64,000 nucleotides of DNA from Streptomyces sp. S.PNR 29 (GTDB lineage Bacteria; Actinomycetota; Actinomycetes; Streptomycetales; Streptomycetaceae): NCBI RefSeq assembly GCF_030386795.1, contig NZ_JANUQM010000014.1:62001-126000 (forward strand). The letters run 5' to 3'. Position 1 is the first letter of the stretch; every line of letters starts with the position of its first letter. The position numbers and the translations under genes were made by a program. Under the pieces are notes generated by a model that did no database searches, had not been told where the DNA came from, and saw nothing but the letters and a program-made list of their open reading frames with translations. Positions 1 through 10,045 of this stretch are shown one piece after another.

Positions 1-56
1 CGCCAGTCGAAAATGCGGGTCACCGCGATGTCCGAGCAGGCCCGTACCGTGGGCTC

Positions 57-596
57 ATGAACATCTGCGTCTTTCTCTCCGCCGCCGACCTCGACGAGCG
101 CTACACCCGCCCCGCGCGGGAGTTCGCGAAACTCCTCGGCAAGGGCGGGCACACCCTCGTGTGGGGCGGCTCGGACGTGGGCCTGATGAAGGTGGTCGCC
201 GACGGCGTGCAGGAGGCCGGCGGCCGGCTGGTGGGCGTCTCCGTGCGGTTCCTCGCCGCCAAGGCGCGGCCGGGCGTCGACGAGATGGTGATCGCGAAGG
301 ACCTCGCCGAACGCAAGAGGCTCCTCCTGGAGAAGGCCGACGCCGTCGTGATCATGGTGGGCGGCACCGGCACGCTCGACGAGGCGACCGAGATCCTGGA
401 GCTGAAGAAGCACGGGCACACCGACAAGCCGGTCGTGCTGCTCAACACCGCGGGCTTCTACGACGGCCTCAAGGAGCAGTTCCGCCGCATGGAGGACGAG
501 GGGTTCCTCCCGCGCCCGCTCACCGACCTGGTGTTCTTCGCGGAGGAGCCGGTGGGGGCGCTGGCCTACCTGGAGGAGAGCCGGGGCGTGGAGTGA
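57..596 (+). CDS. LOG-family (lysine decarboxylase-like fold) protein
   Basis: A 179-residue Rossmann-type protein of the LOG/TIGR00730-like superfamily. Known members release the free base from cytokinin nucleotides (phosphoribohydrolase), though bacterial substrates are often unknown. A glycine-rich loop GGSDVGLM lies at residues 37-44, an ERKRLL segment at 85-90 (the family Arg-Lys), and the nucleotide-binding motif GGTGTLDE at 102-109. The family usually has Pro just before this motif (PGGxGTxxE); here it is Val101, so activity should not be assumed. The ATG at 57 fits the first strand MNICVFLS. Cytosolic. It sits 18 bases before an SDR gene on the same strand, so the two may be cotranscribed. 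Confidence is high for the fold and low for the substrate. Confidence 0.8.
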   Translation: MNICVFLSAADLDERYTRPAREFAKLLGKGGHTLVWGGSDVGLMKVVADGVQEAGGRLVGVSVRFLAAKARPGVDEMVIAKDLAERKRLLLEKADAVVIMVGGTGTLDEATEILELKKHGHTDKPVVLLNTAGFYDGLKEQFRRMEDEGFLPRPLTDLVFFAEEPVGALAYLEESRGVE

Positions 597-614
597 GCAT
601 CCGGTGATGCGAGC

Positions 615-1313
615 ATGGCGGACATGGCTACTCATGTGATCACCGGAGCGGGTTCCGGCATCGGCGCGGCCGCGGCCCGCCGTCTGCACGCGCGCGGGGA
701 CGACCTCGTGCTGCACGCGCGTGACGCGGGCCGGGCGAAGGAGCTGGCGGCGCAGTTCCCCGGCGCCCGGACGCTGGTCGGCGACCTGGCGGACCCCGAC
801 AAGCTCTCCTGGGCGTTCTCGCACCAGTCGCTCCCGGACCGCGTGGACTCCCTGCTGCACATCGCCGGCGTGGTCGACCTCGGCCCGGTCGGCGAGCTGA
901 CCCCGAAGACCTGGCGCCACCAGCTCAACGTCAACCTGATCGCCCCCGCCGAGCTGACCCGCCACTTCCTGCCCCAGCTGCGTGCCGCCCGGGGCCACGT
1001 GGTGTTCGTCAACTCGGGCGCCGGCCTGAACGCCCACGCCGACTGGTCCGCGTACGCCGCCTCCAAGCACGGCCTGAAGGCCCTGGCCGATTCCCTGCGC
1101 CAGGAGGAACACCCCCACGGCGTCCGCGTCACCACCGTCTACCCCGGCCGCACCGCCAGCCCCATGCAGGCCAAGGTCCACCAGCAGGAGGGCAAGGAGT
1201 ACGACCCCTCGAAGTGGATCGACCCCGAGTCGGTGGCGACGACCATCCTGATGGCCCTGGACCTGCCGAGGGACGCGGAGGTCAACGACCTGACGGTTCG
1301 GCCGGGGAGGTAG
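615..1313 (+). CDS. Short-chain dehydrogenase/reductase (SDR)
   Basis: A 232-residue classical SDR, an NAD(P)H-dependent oxidoreductase of unknown substrate. The cofactor loop TGAGSGIG is at residues 10-17, the catalytic Ser at about 134 (VNSGAG) and the YAASK motif gives Tyr147 and Lys151. The 13-residue Ser-Tyr spacing is typical. An in-frame ATG at 624 would start the protein right before the first beta strand and is an equally good start; neither has a clear ribosome binding site. The gene follows the LOG-like gene closely. No neighbour reveals the substrate. Confidence 0.85.
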   Translation: MADMATHVITGAGSGIGAAAARRLHARGDDLVLHARDAGRAKELAAQFPGARTLVGDLADPDKLSWAFSHQSLPDRVDSLLHIAGVVDLGPVGELTPKTWRHQLNVNLIAPAELTRHFLPQLRAARGHVVFVNSGAGLNAHADWSAYAASKHGLKALADSLRQEEHPHGVRVTTVYPGRTASPMQAKVHQQEGKEYDPSKWIDPESVATTILMALDLPRDAEVNDLTVRPGR

Positions 1314-1335
1314 CGGCTCGATGCCGGTCGGTGAA

Positions 1336-1456
1336 TCCAGCCCGTCCGGCGCTTGAGGACGAGGCCGTTCTGGCCGAAGCGGGGGTCTGGGCGCGCGGCC
1401 CCCAGCGGGGGTCCGGGGGCGGAGCCCCTGGCGGGGGCCGGGCAGCGCCCCGGGAG
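1336..1456. repeat. Dispersed Streptomyces-type intergenic repeat
   Basis: Non-coding stretch between the SDR and MetE-like genes. It has two parts: an element around GTCCGGCGCTTGAGGAC (1344-1360), then a G/C-only block at about 1381-1456 with several self-complementary GGGG/CCCC tracts that can fold into hairpins. From memory, near-identical strings recur in intergenic regions of many Streptomyces genomes; I cannot run the search. It may act as a terminator or structural element behind the SDR gene. Confidence 0.55.
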
Positions 1457-1520
1457 GGGACGGGCAGGGCGGCGGGGGCGAGAACCCCACGCAAGCGCCC
1501 CCCTACGTAGGCTTCCCCAT

Positions 1521-2522
1521 GTGAACGCACACTTCAGCTTCAGCCCCGCAACCGGCATCGGCTCCATGCCCGGCGGCGACGCCAGGGAGGCCGCCAAGAC
1601 AGTCACGGGCACCTTCGAGGACTTCCCGTTCCTGCCCGAGCTGCCCGCCCGCGGACCCGGCGCGGACATGATCGGCCGGACCGCCGGAATGCTCGTCGAG
1701 CTGTACGCGCGCGTGGAGCCCAGCGGCTGGCGGATCGGCGACCGGCCGGGCCGGGACAGCAAGCGGGCACGGTCCTGGCTCGGCGAGGACCTCGACGCGC
1801 TGGAGGAGTTCACGCAGGGCTACGAAGGCCCGCTGAAGGTGCAGGCCGTCGGACCCTGGACGCTGGCCGCGGCCCTGGAACTGAAGAACGGCGAGGCCGC
1901 CCTCTCCGACCCCGGCGCCTGCCGCGACCTCGCCGCCTCGCTCGCCGAGGGCCTGCGGCTGCACCTCGCCGAGGCACGGCGCCGCGTACCCGGCGCCCAG
2001 CTCGTGCTCCAGCTCGACGAGCCGTCCCTCACCGCCGTCCTGCGCGGACAGGTGAGGACCGCCAGCGGCTACCGCACCCACCGGGCCGTCGACCGCCAGA
2101 TCGTCGAGGCCACGCTCCGGGACGTCGCCGGGGTGCACGGCGGCGGCCCGGTCGTCATCCACACCTGCGCGCCGGACGTCCCGTTCGCCCTCCTGCGCCG
2201 GGCGGGCGCGACGGCGATCTCCTTCGACTTCTCGCTCCTCACCGAGCGTGACGACGACGCGATCGGCGAGGCCGTGGAGGCCGGCACCCGGCTCTTCACC
2301 GGTGTGGTGCCGGGCACGGACGGCCCATTGTCAGACCCTGCCGGTAGCGTCATGGGTGTCAGGACGCTGTGGCGCAGGCTGGGGCTGCAACCGGGACGTC
2401 TCGCGGAGGCCGTCACGGTCACCCCGGCGTGCGGGCTCGCGGGGGCTTCCCCCGAGTACGCGCGCAGGGCGCTCGCCCACTGCGTCCGGGCGGCGAGATC
2501 CCTCGCGGACAACCCAGAGTAA
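1521..2522 (+). CDS. MetE C-terminal domain protein (cobalamin-independent methionine synthase-like)
   Basis: A 333-residue protein equivalent to only the C-terminal catalytic barrel of MetE; full MetE is about 750 residues, so it lacks the N-terminal half. The zinc ligands are visible: His214-x-Cys216 in the IHTCAP motif and a late Cys304 in VTPACGLAG. It may transfer a methyl group from a non-folate donor or serve another thiol-alkylating role; the true donor and acceptor are unknown. The GTG at 1521 was chosen because the reading frame upstream runs through the repetitive intergenic element and does not resemble protein. It ends 15 bases before ligA and is probably cotranscribed with it. 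Confidence 0.8.
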   Translation: MNAHFSFSPATGIGSMPGGDAREAAKTVTGTFEDFPFLPELPARGPGADMIGRTAGMLVELYARVEPSGWRIGDRPGRDSKRARSWLGEDLDALEEFTQGYEGPLKVQAVGPWTLAAALELKNGEAALSDPGACRDLAASLAEGLRLHLAEARRRVPGAQLVLQLDEPSLTAVLRGQVRTASGYRTHRAVDRQIVEATLRDVAGVHGGGPVVIHTCAPDVPFALLRRAGATAISFDFSLLTERDDDAIGEAVEAGTRLFTGVVPGTDGPLSDPAGSVMGVRTLWRRLGLQPGRLAEAVTVTPACGLAGASPEYARRALAHCVRAARSLADNPE

Positions 2523-2537
2523 CGGGAGGACAACACG

Positions 2538-4733
2538 GTGGCCGGCGACAAGCAAGCTCAGACCACGGCGGTTCCCGCCGAGGCACGGGAGAAGCACGCC
2601 CAGCTCGCTGAGCAGATCGAGGAGCACCGCTTCCGGTACTACGTGAAGGACGCTCCCGTCATCAGCGACGCGGAATTCGACGAGCTCCTGCGCTCCTTGG
2701 AGGCGCTGGAGGACGAGCATCCCGAACTGCGCAGCCCCGACTCGCCGACCCAGAAGGTCGCCGGGTCGTACGCGACGGAGTTCACGGCGGTCGAGCACCG
2801 CCAGCGCATGCTCTCGCTCGACAACACGTTCAACGACGACGAACTCGCCGCCTGGGCCGACCGCATCGCCAGGGAACTCGGTGACCAGGACTACCACTTC
2901 CTGTGCGAACTCAAGGTCGACGGCCTCGCCGTCAACCTCACCTACGAGCACGGCCGCCTCACCCGCGCGGCGACCCGCGGCGACGGCCGCACCGGCGAGG
3001 ACATCACGCCCAACGTCCGCACGATCGCCGAGATCCCGGAGCGCCTCAAGGGCGACCGCGTCCCGGACCTCGTGGAGATCCGCGGGGAGGTCTACTTCCC
3101 CATGGAGAAGTTCGAGGAGCTCAACGCCCGCCTGGTCGCGGCCGGCGACAAGCCCTTCGCCAACCCGCGCAACGCGGCGGCCGGTTCGCTGCGCCAGAAG
3201 GACCCGCGGGTCACCGCCACCCGTCCCCTGCACATGGTCGTCCACGGCATCGGCGCCCTGGAGGGCTTCAGCGGCCTCACCCGTCTCTCCGAGGCCTACG
3301 ACCTGCTGAAGACCTGGGGCCTGCCCACCTCCCGGCACAACAAGGTGGTCGACGACCTCGACGGCGTACGGCAGTTCATCGCGCACTACGGCGAGAACCG
3401 GCACTCCGTGGAGCACGAGATCGACGGCGTGGTCGTCAAGCTCGACGAGATCCGCCTCCAGGGGCGGCTGGGCTCCACGGCCCGTGCGCCGCGCTGGGCG
3501 ATCGCGTACAAGTACGCGCCGGAGGAGGTCAACACCAGGCTCGTCAACATCCGCGTCGGCGTCGGCCGTACGGGCCGGGTCACGCCGTACGCCCAGGTCG
3601 AGCCGGTCACGGTCGCGGGCTCCGAGGTCGAGTTCGCCACGCTGCACAACCAGGACGTGGTCAAGGCCAAGGGCGTGCTCATCGGCGACACGGTGGTGCT
3701 GCGCAAGGCCGGTGACGTCATCCCGGAGATCCTCGGCCCGGTCGTCGACCTGCGCGACGGCACCGAGCGCGAGTTCGTGATGCCGTCCGAGTGCCCCGAG
3801 TGCGGTACGCCGCTCGCACCGGCCAAGGAGGGCGACGTCGACCTGCGCTGCCCGAACTCCCGCACCTGCCCGGCACAGTTGCGCGAGCGCCTGTTCTACC
3901 TCGCGGGCCGCAAGGCGCTGGACATCGAGCACTTCGGCTATGTCGCCGCGGCCGCCCTCACCAAGCCGCTGGAGCCCGAGGAGCCGCCGCTGAAGGATGA
4001 GGGCGACCTGTTCGACCTCACCGTCGAACAGCTGCTGCCCATCAAGGCGTACGTCCTCGACCAGGACAGCGGCCTGCCCAAGCGCGACCCGAAGACGGGT
4101 GAGGAGAAGGTCGTCACGGTCTTCGCCAACCAGGAGGGCAACGCCAAGAAGAACGCGCTTGCCATGCTGGAGAACATCGCGGCGGCCAAACAGCGCCCGT
4201 TGGCCCGCGTCCTCACGGGCCTGTCGATCCGTCATGTCGGCCCGGTCGCCGCAGAGGCGCTGGCCCAGGCCTTCCGTTCGATCGACCGCATCGAGCAGGC
4301 GTCCGAGGAGGAGCTGAGGAACGCCGACGGTGTGGGCGAGATCGTCGCACGCTCCGTCAAGGAGTGGTTCGCCGAGGAGTGGCACCGCGAGATCATCCGT
4401 AAGTGGAAGGCGGCAGGCGTCCGCATGGAGGACGAGAGCACCGGTGAGGACCAGGGCCCGCGTCCGCTGGAGGGACTCACCGTCGTCGTCACCGGAACCC
4501 TCGAACACTTCACGCGCGACGGAGCCAAGGAGGCCCTGCAGAGCCGGGGAGCCAAGGTGACCGGATCTGTATCCAAGAAGACGTCTTTCGTCGTGGTGGG
4601 TGACAACCCGGGATCGAAATACGACAAGGCGATGCAACTCAAGGTGCCCGTCCTGGACGAGGACGGTTTCAGCGTTCTGCTCGAACAAGGGCCCGACGCA
4701 GCGGCCGAATCCGCGCTTTCGTCCGAGGAGTAG
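2538..4733 (+). CDS. ligA: NAD+-dependent DNA ligase LigA
   Basis: Essential replicative ligase that seals nicks with NAD+, joining Okazaki fragments and finishing repair. It has 731 residues, slightly longer than the usual 670-700. Order: N-terminal Ia domain (about 15-85), adenylation domain with the nucleophile Lys126 in LKVDGLA, OB fold, a four-Cys zinc finger (Cys419, Cys422, Cys438, Cys444), helix-hairpin-helix repeats (about 530-620) and a BRCT domain (about 642-720). The residues around 470-530, rich in Glu/Pro/Lys between the zinc finger and the HhH region, look like an insertion. The GTG start at 2538 follows GGGAGGA at 2523-2529. A hairpin 9 bases after the stop probably ends the transcript. 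Confidence 0.97.
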   Translation: MAGDKQAQTTAVPAEAREKHAQLAEQIEEHRFRYYVKDAPVISDAEFDELLRSLEALEDEHPELRSPDSPTQKVAGSYATEFTAVEHRQRMLSLDNTFNDDELAAWADRIARELGDQDYHFLCELKVDGLAVNLTYEHGRLTRAATRGDGRTGEDITPNVRTIAEIPERLKGDRVPDLVEIRGEVYFPMEKFEELNARLVAAGDKPFANPRNAAAGSLRQKDPRVTATRPLHMVVHGIGALEGFSGLTRLSEAYDLLKTWGLPTSRHNKVVDDLDGVRQFIAHYGENRHSVEHEIDGVVVKLDEIRLQGRLGSTARAPRWAIAYKYAPEEVNTRLVNIRVGVGRTGRVTPYAQVEPVTVAGSEVEFATLHNQDVVKAKGVLIGDTVVLRKAGDVIPEILGPVVDLRDGTEREFVMPSECPECGTPLAPAKEGDVDLRCPNSRTCPAQLRERLFYLAGRKALDIEHFGYVAAAALTKPLEPEEPPLKDEGDLFDLTVEQLLPIKAYVLDQDSGLPKRDPKTGEEKVVTVFANQEGNAKKNALAMLENIAAAKQRPLARVLTGLSIRHVGPVAAEALAQAFRSIDRIEQASEEELRNADGVGEIVARSVKEWFAEEWHREIIRKWKAAGVRMEDESTGEDQGPRPLEGLTVVVTGTLEHFTRDGAKEALQSRGAKVTGSVSKKTSFVVVGDNPGSKYDKAMQLKVPVLDEDGFSVLLEQGPDAAAESALSSEE

Positions 4734-4742
4734 CGGTTGAAG

Positions 4743-4780
4743 GCCACCCGTTCGGCGCATACCAGATGCATACGGGTGGC
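4743..4780 (+). terminator. Hairpin after ligA
   Basis: A perfect 9-bp inverted repeat GCCACCCGT (4743-4751) / ACGGGTGGC (4772-4780), with a second small GCAT/ATGC stem inside the 20-base loop. It lies 9 bases after the ligA stop. There is no U-tract, as is common for Streptomyces terminators. Confidence 0.5.
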
Positions 4781-4992
4781 TGGGGTGCATTCGGGCAACC
4801 GTCTACGACCGCTGCCCCTGGAAGCCTCCCGCGGCCTACTGTTGGGATGTGCGCCTGCCGTGCCCAGCTGCGGTCGGGGCATCCCCGTGCTCGTGCAGGG
4901 CGGGGGGAAGGGTTTTCCGACGCGGAGCCGTTGATGGTGGTCGAGGCGGGGGCCGCGTGGCGTGGGCACCGCCGGCTGTGAGAGGGACGGGA

Positions 4993-7230
4993 ATGGAACC
5001 GACCGAGAGCGCCGCTCCGGACTCACGGCTGCGCCTGCGTCGTCTGGCCGGTGTGTGGCGGGGCGGCCGGCGGGCCGGTGGACCTTCGGAGCACGGTGGC
5101 ACGGAGGGGCGCGCCGCCGGGCAGAACACCACCGCGGACGCCCGCGGCTCCGCGCAACTGGCCCAGCACGGCGCCGGACTGACACAGAGTGCCGACGCGG
5201 AACGGCACCTGTCGTGGCCCGCGCTGCCCGCCGCGATCGTCGCGGCGGCCGGGCTCGTCCTGGGCGCCGGGTTCTACCGGGCGTTCACCGGCAGCCACGC
5301 CCTCTTCCCGTCCGGCACCGTCGGCTGGTCCCTGGCCGTGCTGACCGGCATCATCGTCGGCCACCTCGTGATGCTGGGCCGCTCCCGCTGGTGGGGCGGC
5401 ACCGGCTCGGGCGCCGCGCTCACCCTCGCCGTCCTGCTGCTGTACGGCTGGGTTCCGGCCGGCATGGTCAGCCTCACCGTCGTCGTCCTGGTCGGCGTGG
5501 CCCGCCGCGGCAGCTGGCGGCAGGGCGTGCTGCACGGCGCGGTGGACATCCTCGGCATCGGCGCCGGAGCCCTGGTGCTGGGCGCCCTCGGCTCCGTACC
5601 GTCCGTCGAGAAGCCGTCGCACCCCGAGACCTGGACGCTCTCCACCGCACCCGAGGTGGTGCTGGTCGCCGTCGCCTACCTCGCGGTCACCCGCACCCTG
5701 CTGTGGTATCTGCACGCCCCGCGCGCCGGACTGCCCACCGTCGCCCGTACCGCCCTGGTCAGACACGGCCTGGTCGCGATCGCGCTGCTCGGTATCGCAC
5801 CGCTGGTCTGCGTGGTCGCCGTCGCGCAGCCGGTGCTGCTGCCGCTGTTCTCCATCCCGCTGATCGCCCTCGACTCCACCCTGTGGATAGCCCGCGCCAG
5901 GGCGGAGGAGCAGCTGCGCGACCCGCTGACCGGGCTGCCCAACCGGCAGTGGCTGCTGGAGCGGATCTGGACCGCGCTCGACGACGCCGAACGCATCGGT
6001 GCCCGCGCCGCCCTGATGCTGATCGACCTCGACCGGTTCCGATCGGTCAATGACACGCTCGGTCATCTCGCCGGTGACAGGCTGCTGTTGCAGATCGCCG
6101 ACCGGCTGCGGCTGGCGCTGCCGCGCGGAGCGGAGGCCGCGCGGCTGGGCGGGGACGAGTTCGCCGTCTTACTCCCGGTCGCGGACTCCACGACGTCCGC
6201 GACCCGGGTCGCCCGCAATCTGGTCGCGGCGCTCAGCTCCCCGCTCGACCTCGACGGGCTCACCCTCGTCCTGGAGGCCAGCGCCGGTGTCGCCGTCTTC
6301 CCCGACCACGCCCTGGACGCCGAGGGGCTGCTCAGACGGGCGGACGTGGCGATGTACCAGGCGAAGCGGGACCGTACGGGCGTGGAGGTCTACGAGTCCA
6401 AGCGGGACTCGAACACCCCGGACCGGCTGGGTCTGCTGGGCGACCTGCGCCGAGCGCTGGACGCGCACGAGGTCGAGCTGCACTACCAGCCGAAGGTCCG
6501 CTTCGACGGACAGGTCGCCGGCCTGGAAGCCCTGGTCCGGTGGGTGCACCCCGAGCGCGGCAGGGTGCCACCGGACGAGTTCATAGCGATCGCCGAGTCC
6601 TCGGGGCTGATGCCCCATCTGACGGAGTACGTGCTGGAGACGGCGCTCGGGCAGGTCGCCGAGTGGCGTTCCAAGGGACTGTACGTGCCGGTCGCGGTCA
6701 ATGTCTCCCCGCGTGACGTGCACACCCCCGGATTCGCGGGCTCGGTGGCCGCGCGGCTGGCCCGGCACGGCGTTCCCGCGGGAGCGCTCCAACTGGAGAT
6801 AACGGAACACGTGCTCCTGGAGGACCCGCAGAAGGCCGCCGACACGCTGGCCGGGCTCACCGGGCACGGCGTGAAGATGTCCCTGGACGATTTCGGCACC
6901 GGCTACTCCTCGCTGGTGCATCTGCGCAGGCTCCCCGTCAGCGAACTCAAGATCGACCGCTCGTTCGTGGCCCGGCTGGCCGTCGACAACGAGGACGCGG
7001 AGATCGTGCGCTGCACGGTCGACCTGGCGCACTCGCTGGGCCTGCTCGTCGTCGCCGAGGGCGTCGAGGACGACGAGACCTGGGAGCGGCTGCGCGACCT
7101 CGGCTGCGACGCCGTGCAGGGCTGGCTGGTCGCTGCCGCGATGCCGCCGGAGGAGACGACGGCGTGGCTGCGGGCACGGGGCTCACGAGGGTGGCAGCGG
7201 CCCCGGGCGGCCCTGCCGGCCGCCGAGTAG
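4993..7230 (+). CDS. rmdB: Membrane GGDEF-EAL protein, RmdB-like c-di-GMP phosphodiesterase
   Basis: A 745-residue membrane protein handling the second messenger cyclic di-GMP. About eight hydrophobic segments (residues 75-320) precede a GGDEF domain and an EAL domain. GGDEF is intact at 386-390, but the RxxD inhibitory site expected nine residues before it is absent. The EAL domain keeps Glu512-Ala-Leu and the DDFGTGYSS loop starting at Asp632, so phosphodiesterase activity is expected. The position directly after ligA matches S. coelicolor RmdB, reported as a phosphodiesterase affecting development; the orthology is inferred from recalled synteny. ATG 4993 was chosen because the upstream frame is Arg/Gly-rich non-protein-like sequence and GAGAGGGACGGG lies just ahead. 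Net output is probably c-di-GMP breakdown. Confidence 0.85.
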   Translation: MEPTESAAPDSRLRLRRLAGVWRGGRRAGGPSEHGGTEGRAAGQNTTADARGSAQLAQHGAGLTQSADAERHLSWPALPAAIVAAAGLVLGAGFYRAFTGSHALFPSGTVGWSLAVLTGIIVGHLVMLGRSRWWGGTGSGAALTLAVLLLYGWVPAGMVSLTVVVLVGVARRGSWRQGVLHGAVDILGIGAGALVLGALGSVPSVEKPSHPETWTLSTAPEVVLVAVAYLAVTRTLLWYLHAPRAGLPTVARTALVRHGLVAIALLGIAPLVCVVAVAQPVLLPLFSIPLIALDSTLWIARARAEEQLRDPLTGLPNRQWLLERIWTALDDAERIGARAALMLIDLDRFRSVNDTLGHLAGDRLLLQIADRLRLALPRGAEAARLGGDEFAVLLPVADSTTSATRVARNLVAALSSPLDLDGLTLVLEASAGVAVFPDHALDAEGLLRRADVAMYQAKRDRTGVEVYESKRDSNTPDRLGLLGDLRRALDAHEVELHYQPKVRFDGQVAGLEALVRWVHPERGRVPPDEFIAIAESSGLMPHLTEYVLETALGQVAEWRSKGLYVPVAVNVSPRDVHTPGFAGSVAARLARHGVPAGALQLEITEHVLLEDPQKAADTLAGLTGHGVKMSLDDFGTGYSSLVHLRRLPVSELKIDRSFVARLAVDNEDAEIVRCTVDLAHSLGLLVVAEGVEDDETWERLRDLGCDAVQGWLVAAAMPPEETTAWLRARGSRGWQRPRAALPAAE

Positions 7231-7249
7231 TCCAGAGGGGCCCCGGTTC

Positions 7250-7489
7250 AGCCCACCCCCGCCGTGGCCTGCCGTCGTCCTCGGTGACGACCTGGTCTTC
7301 GCCGGAGCGCGTGCCGAGGCCTGGTTCGTGCTCTGCGTGGCACTCGTGCCGCTCGCCGACACGCTGACCGTTCTGCGGCGCGGCGGCACGAAGTCCGTGG
7401 CCTTCGGGAACCACTTCACCACGGCCGTCGTGGTGGTGATCATCGCCGTCCTGCTCTTCGCCTTCCGACGGCACCTGGAGGGAGCCGAG
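7250..7489 (+). pseudogene. Remnant of a DUF4267-type small membrane protein
   Basis: In one frame this stretch reads as the C-terminal half of a small integral membrane protein: an Ala/Leu helix (FVLCVALVPLADTLTVL), a RRGGTKSVAFGNHFTTA turn and a second helix ending LLFAFRRH. This pattern resembles DUF4267 proteins, which often precede cupin or regulator genes in actinomycetes. No start codon or N-terminal half precedes it, and its frame runs on into the cupin gene without its own stop at the expected place. It is best read as a decayed gene. The family assignment is from memory. Confidence 0.5.
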
Positions 7490-7491
7490 TC

Positions 7492-7983
7492 ATGTCGCTG
7501 TTCGTTCCTGAGTTCGATGAGTCCGTCGTCGTCCGTGACGCCGACGCCGAGGTGGTGGGCGGTGCCCCCGTCGCCGTCAGACTGCTTGCCGACAGCAGCG
7601 CCTGCGGCGGTGCGCTGTCCACCGTGCGGGTCACCCTCGGCCAGGGAGCCGACGGTGCCCGCCCGCATCTGCACCGCAACTCCGCCGAGATGTTCTTCCT
7701 GCTGGACGGCGAGGCCGAGGTTCTGTCCGGCGACGACATCGTCACCGCCGAGCGCGGTGACCTCGTCATCGTCCCGCCCGGGAGGCCGCACGCCTTCGCC
7801 GCGGCCCCCGGCAGCGCCGCGGACCTCCTGATCGTCATCACGCCCGGCGTCGAACGCTTCGAGTACTTCCGCCATCTGCAGCGCGTCCGCCTCGGCGAGG
7901 CCGCCCCGGAGAGCCTCCTCGAAGTGCAGGAGCTGTACGACAACCACTTCCTGAAGAGCACGGCCTGGGAAGGAAGGCACTAG
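7492..7983 (+). CDS. Cupin-domain protein
   Basis: A 163-residue single-domain cupin, a small beta barrel. The first metal motif is recognisable as HLHRNSAEMFFLLDGEAEVL (about 62-81, supplying two His and a Glu). The second is PPGRPHAF with its His at about 101. Such proteins may be dioxygenases, isomerases or ligand sensors; nothing here decides. It starts at ATG 7492 directly behind the membrane-protein remnant, which suggests a former two-gene unit. Cytosolic. Confidence 0.75.
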   Translation: MSLFVPEFDESVVVRDADAEVVGGAPVAVRLLADSSACGGALSTVRVTLGQGADGARPHLHRNSAEMFFLLDGEAEVLSGDDIVTAERGDLVIVPPGRPHAFAAAPGSAADLLIVITPGVERFEYFRHLQRVRLGEAAPESLLEVQELYDNHFLKSTAWEGRH

Positions 7984-8033
7984 CGGCAAACCGTTTCACG
8001 GGCACAGGTCCCCGCCCCATAGGATTGAGGGGC

Positions 8034-8197
8034 TGGCGCCACATTCCCGCCTGCCTCGCGGCGCCTGGCACGCACGCTCGCCGCGTTGCCGAATCGCCCA
8101 CGTGGCTCCGCCACGAGGGCGCTCCGGCGCCTTGCGATCGCACGCACCAGGCGCCGCGAGGCCCGCCCTTCGGGCGGACGGCGGGAATGCGACGCCA
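8034..8197. repeat. 164-nt imperfect palindrome, likely dispersed Streptomyces repeat
   Basis: A large nested inverted repeat between the cupin gene and gatC. The outer arms 8034-8050 and 8181-8197 match with two mismatches. The second arms, GCCTCGCGGCGCCTGG (8053-8068) and CCAGGCGCCGCGAGGC (8147-8162), are perfect over 16 bp. The apex holds CGTGGC-TCC-GCCACG (8101-8115), and CCCGCCC-TTCG-GGCGG lies on the 3' side. I recall the core (TTGCCGAATCGCCCACGTGG) from other Streptomyces intergenic regions, so this is probably a mobile or recombinogenic dispersed repeat. It would also form a strong RNA structure. Confidence 0.6.
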
Positions 8198-8242
8198 GCC
8201 CCCGGCCCCAAACCCATCACACTCACCCCAGAGGATCGCTGC

Positions 8243-8539
8243 ATGCCTGGCATCACGCGCGAGGAGGTCGCCCACCTCGCCCGGCTGGCGCGTCTGGAGC
8301 TGAAGCCCGAAGAGCTTGATCACTTCGCCGGCCAGCTGGACGACATCATCGGCGCGGTGGCCCGCGTCAGCGAGGTCGCCGACCGAGACGTACCGCCGAC
8401 CTCGCACCCGCTCCCGCTGACGAACGTCATGCGCCCGGACGAGGTCCGTCCGTCGCTCACCCCCGAGCAGGCGCTCTCCGGAGCCCCGGCCCAGGAGCAG
8501 CAGCGTTTCAAGGTGCCGCAGATCCTGGGGGAGGAGTAA
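8243..8539 (+). CDS. gatC: Asp-tRNA(Asn)/Glu-tRNA(Gln) amidotransferase subunit C
   Basis: The 98-residue small subunit of the GatCAB transamidosome. It stabilises GatA and clamps it to GatB, so that mischarged Glu-tRNA-Gln (and Asp-tRNA-Asn) is amidated. The family start MPGITREEVAHLARLARLEL and the typical C-terminal LRPDE/RPDEV-like segment (MRPDEVRPSLTPEQAL) are present. ATG 8243 was chosen because the frame upstream runs through the palindromic repeat. It ends 6 bases before gatA. First gene of gatC-gatA-orf-gatB. Confidence 0.95.
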   Translation: MPGITREEVAHLARLARLELKPEELDHFAGQLDDIIGAVARVSEVADRDVPPTSHPLPLTNVMRPDEVRPSLTPEQALSGAPAQEQQRFKVPQILGEE

Positions 8540-8545
8540 CCCGCC

Positions 8546-10041
<1,496 letters not shown>

Positions 10042-10045
<4 letters not shown>

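Noticed and set aside
2331..4790. An 819-codon open frame on the minus strand opposite ligA
   Set aside because: It is the mirror of ligA codon bias (very high GC keeps antisense frames open), with Val/Asp/Leu/Arg-rich translation and no family pattern. The same applies to long antisense frames over gatA, gatB, ilvB, serA and pruA.
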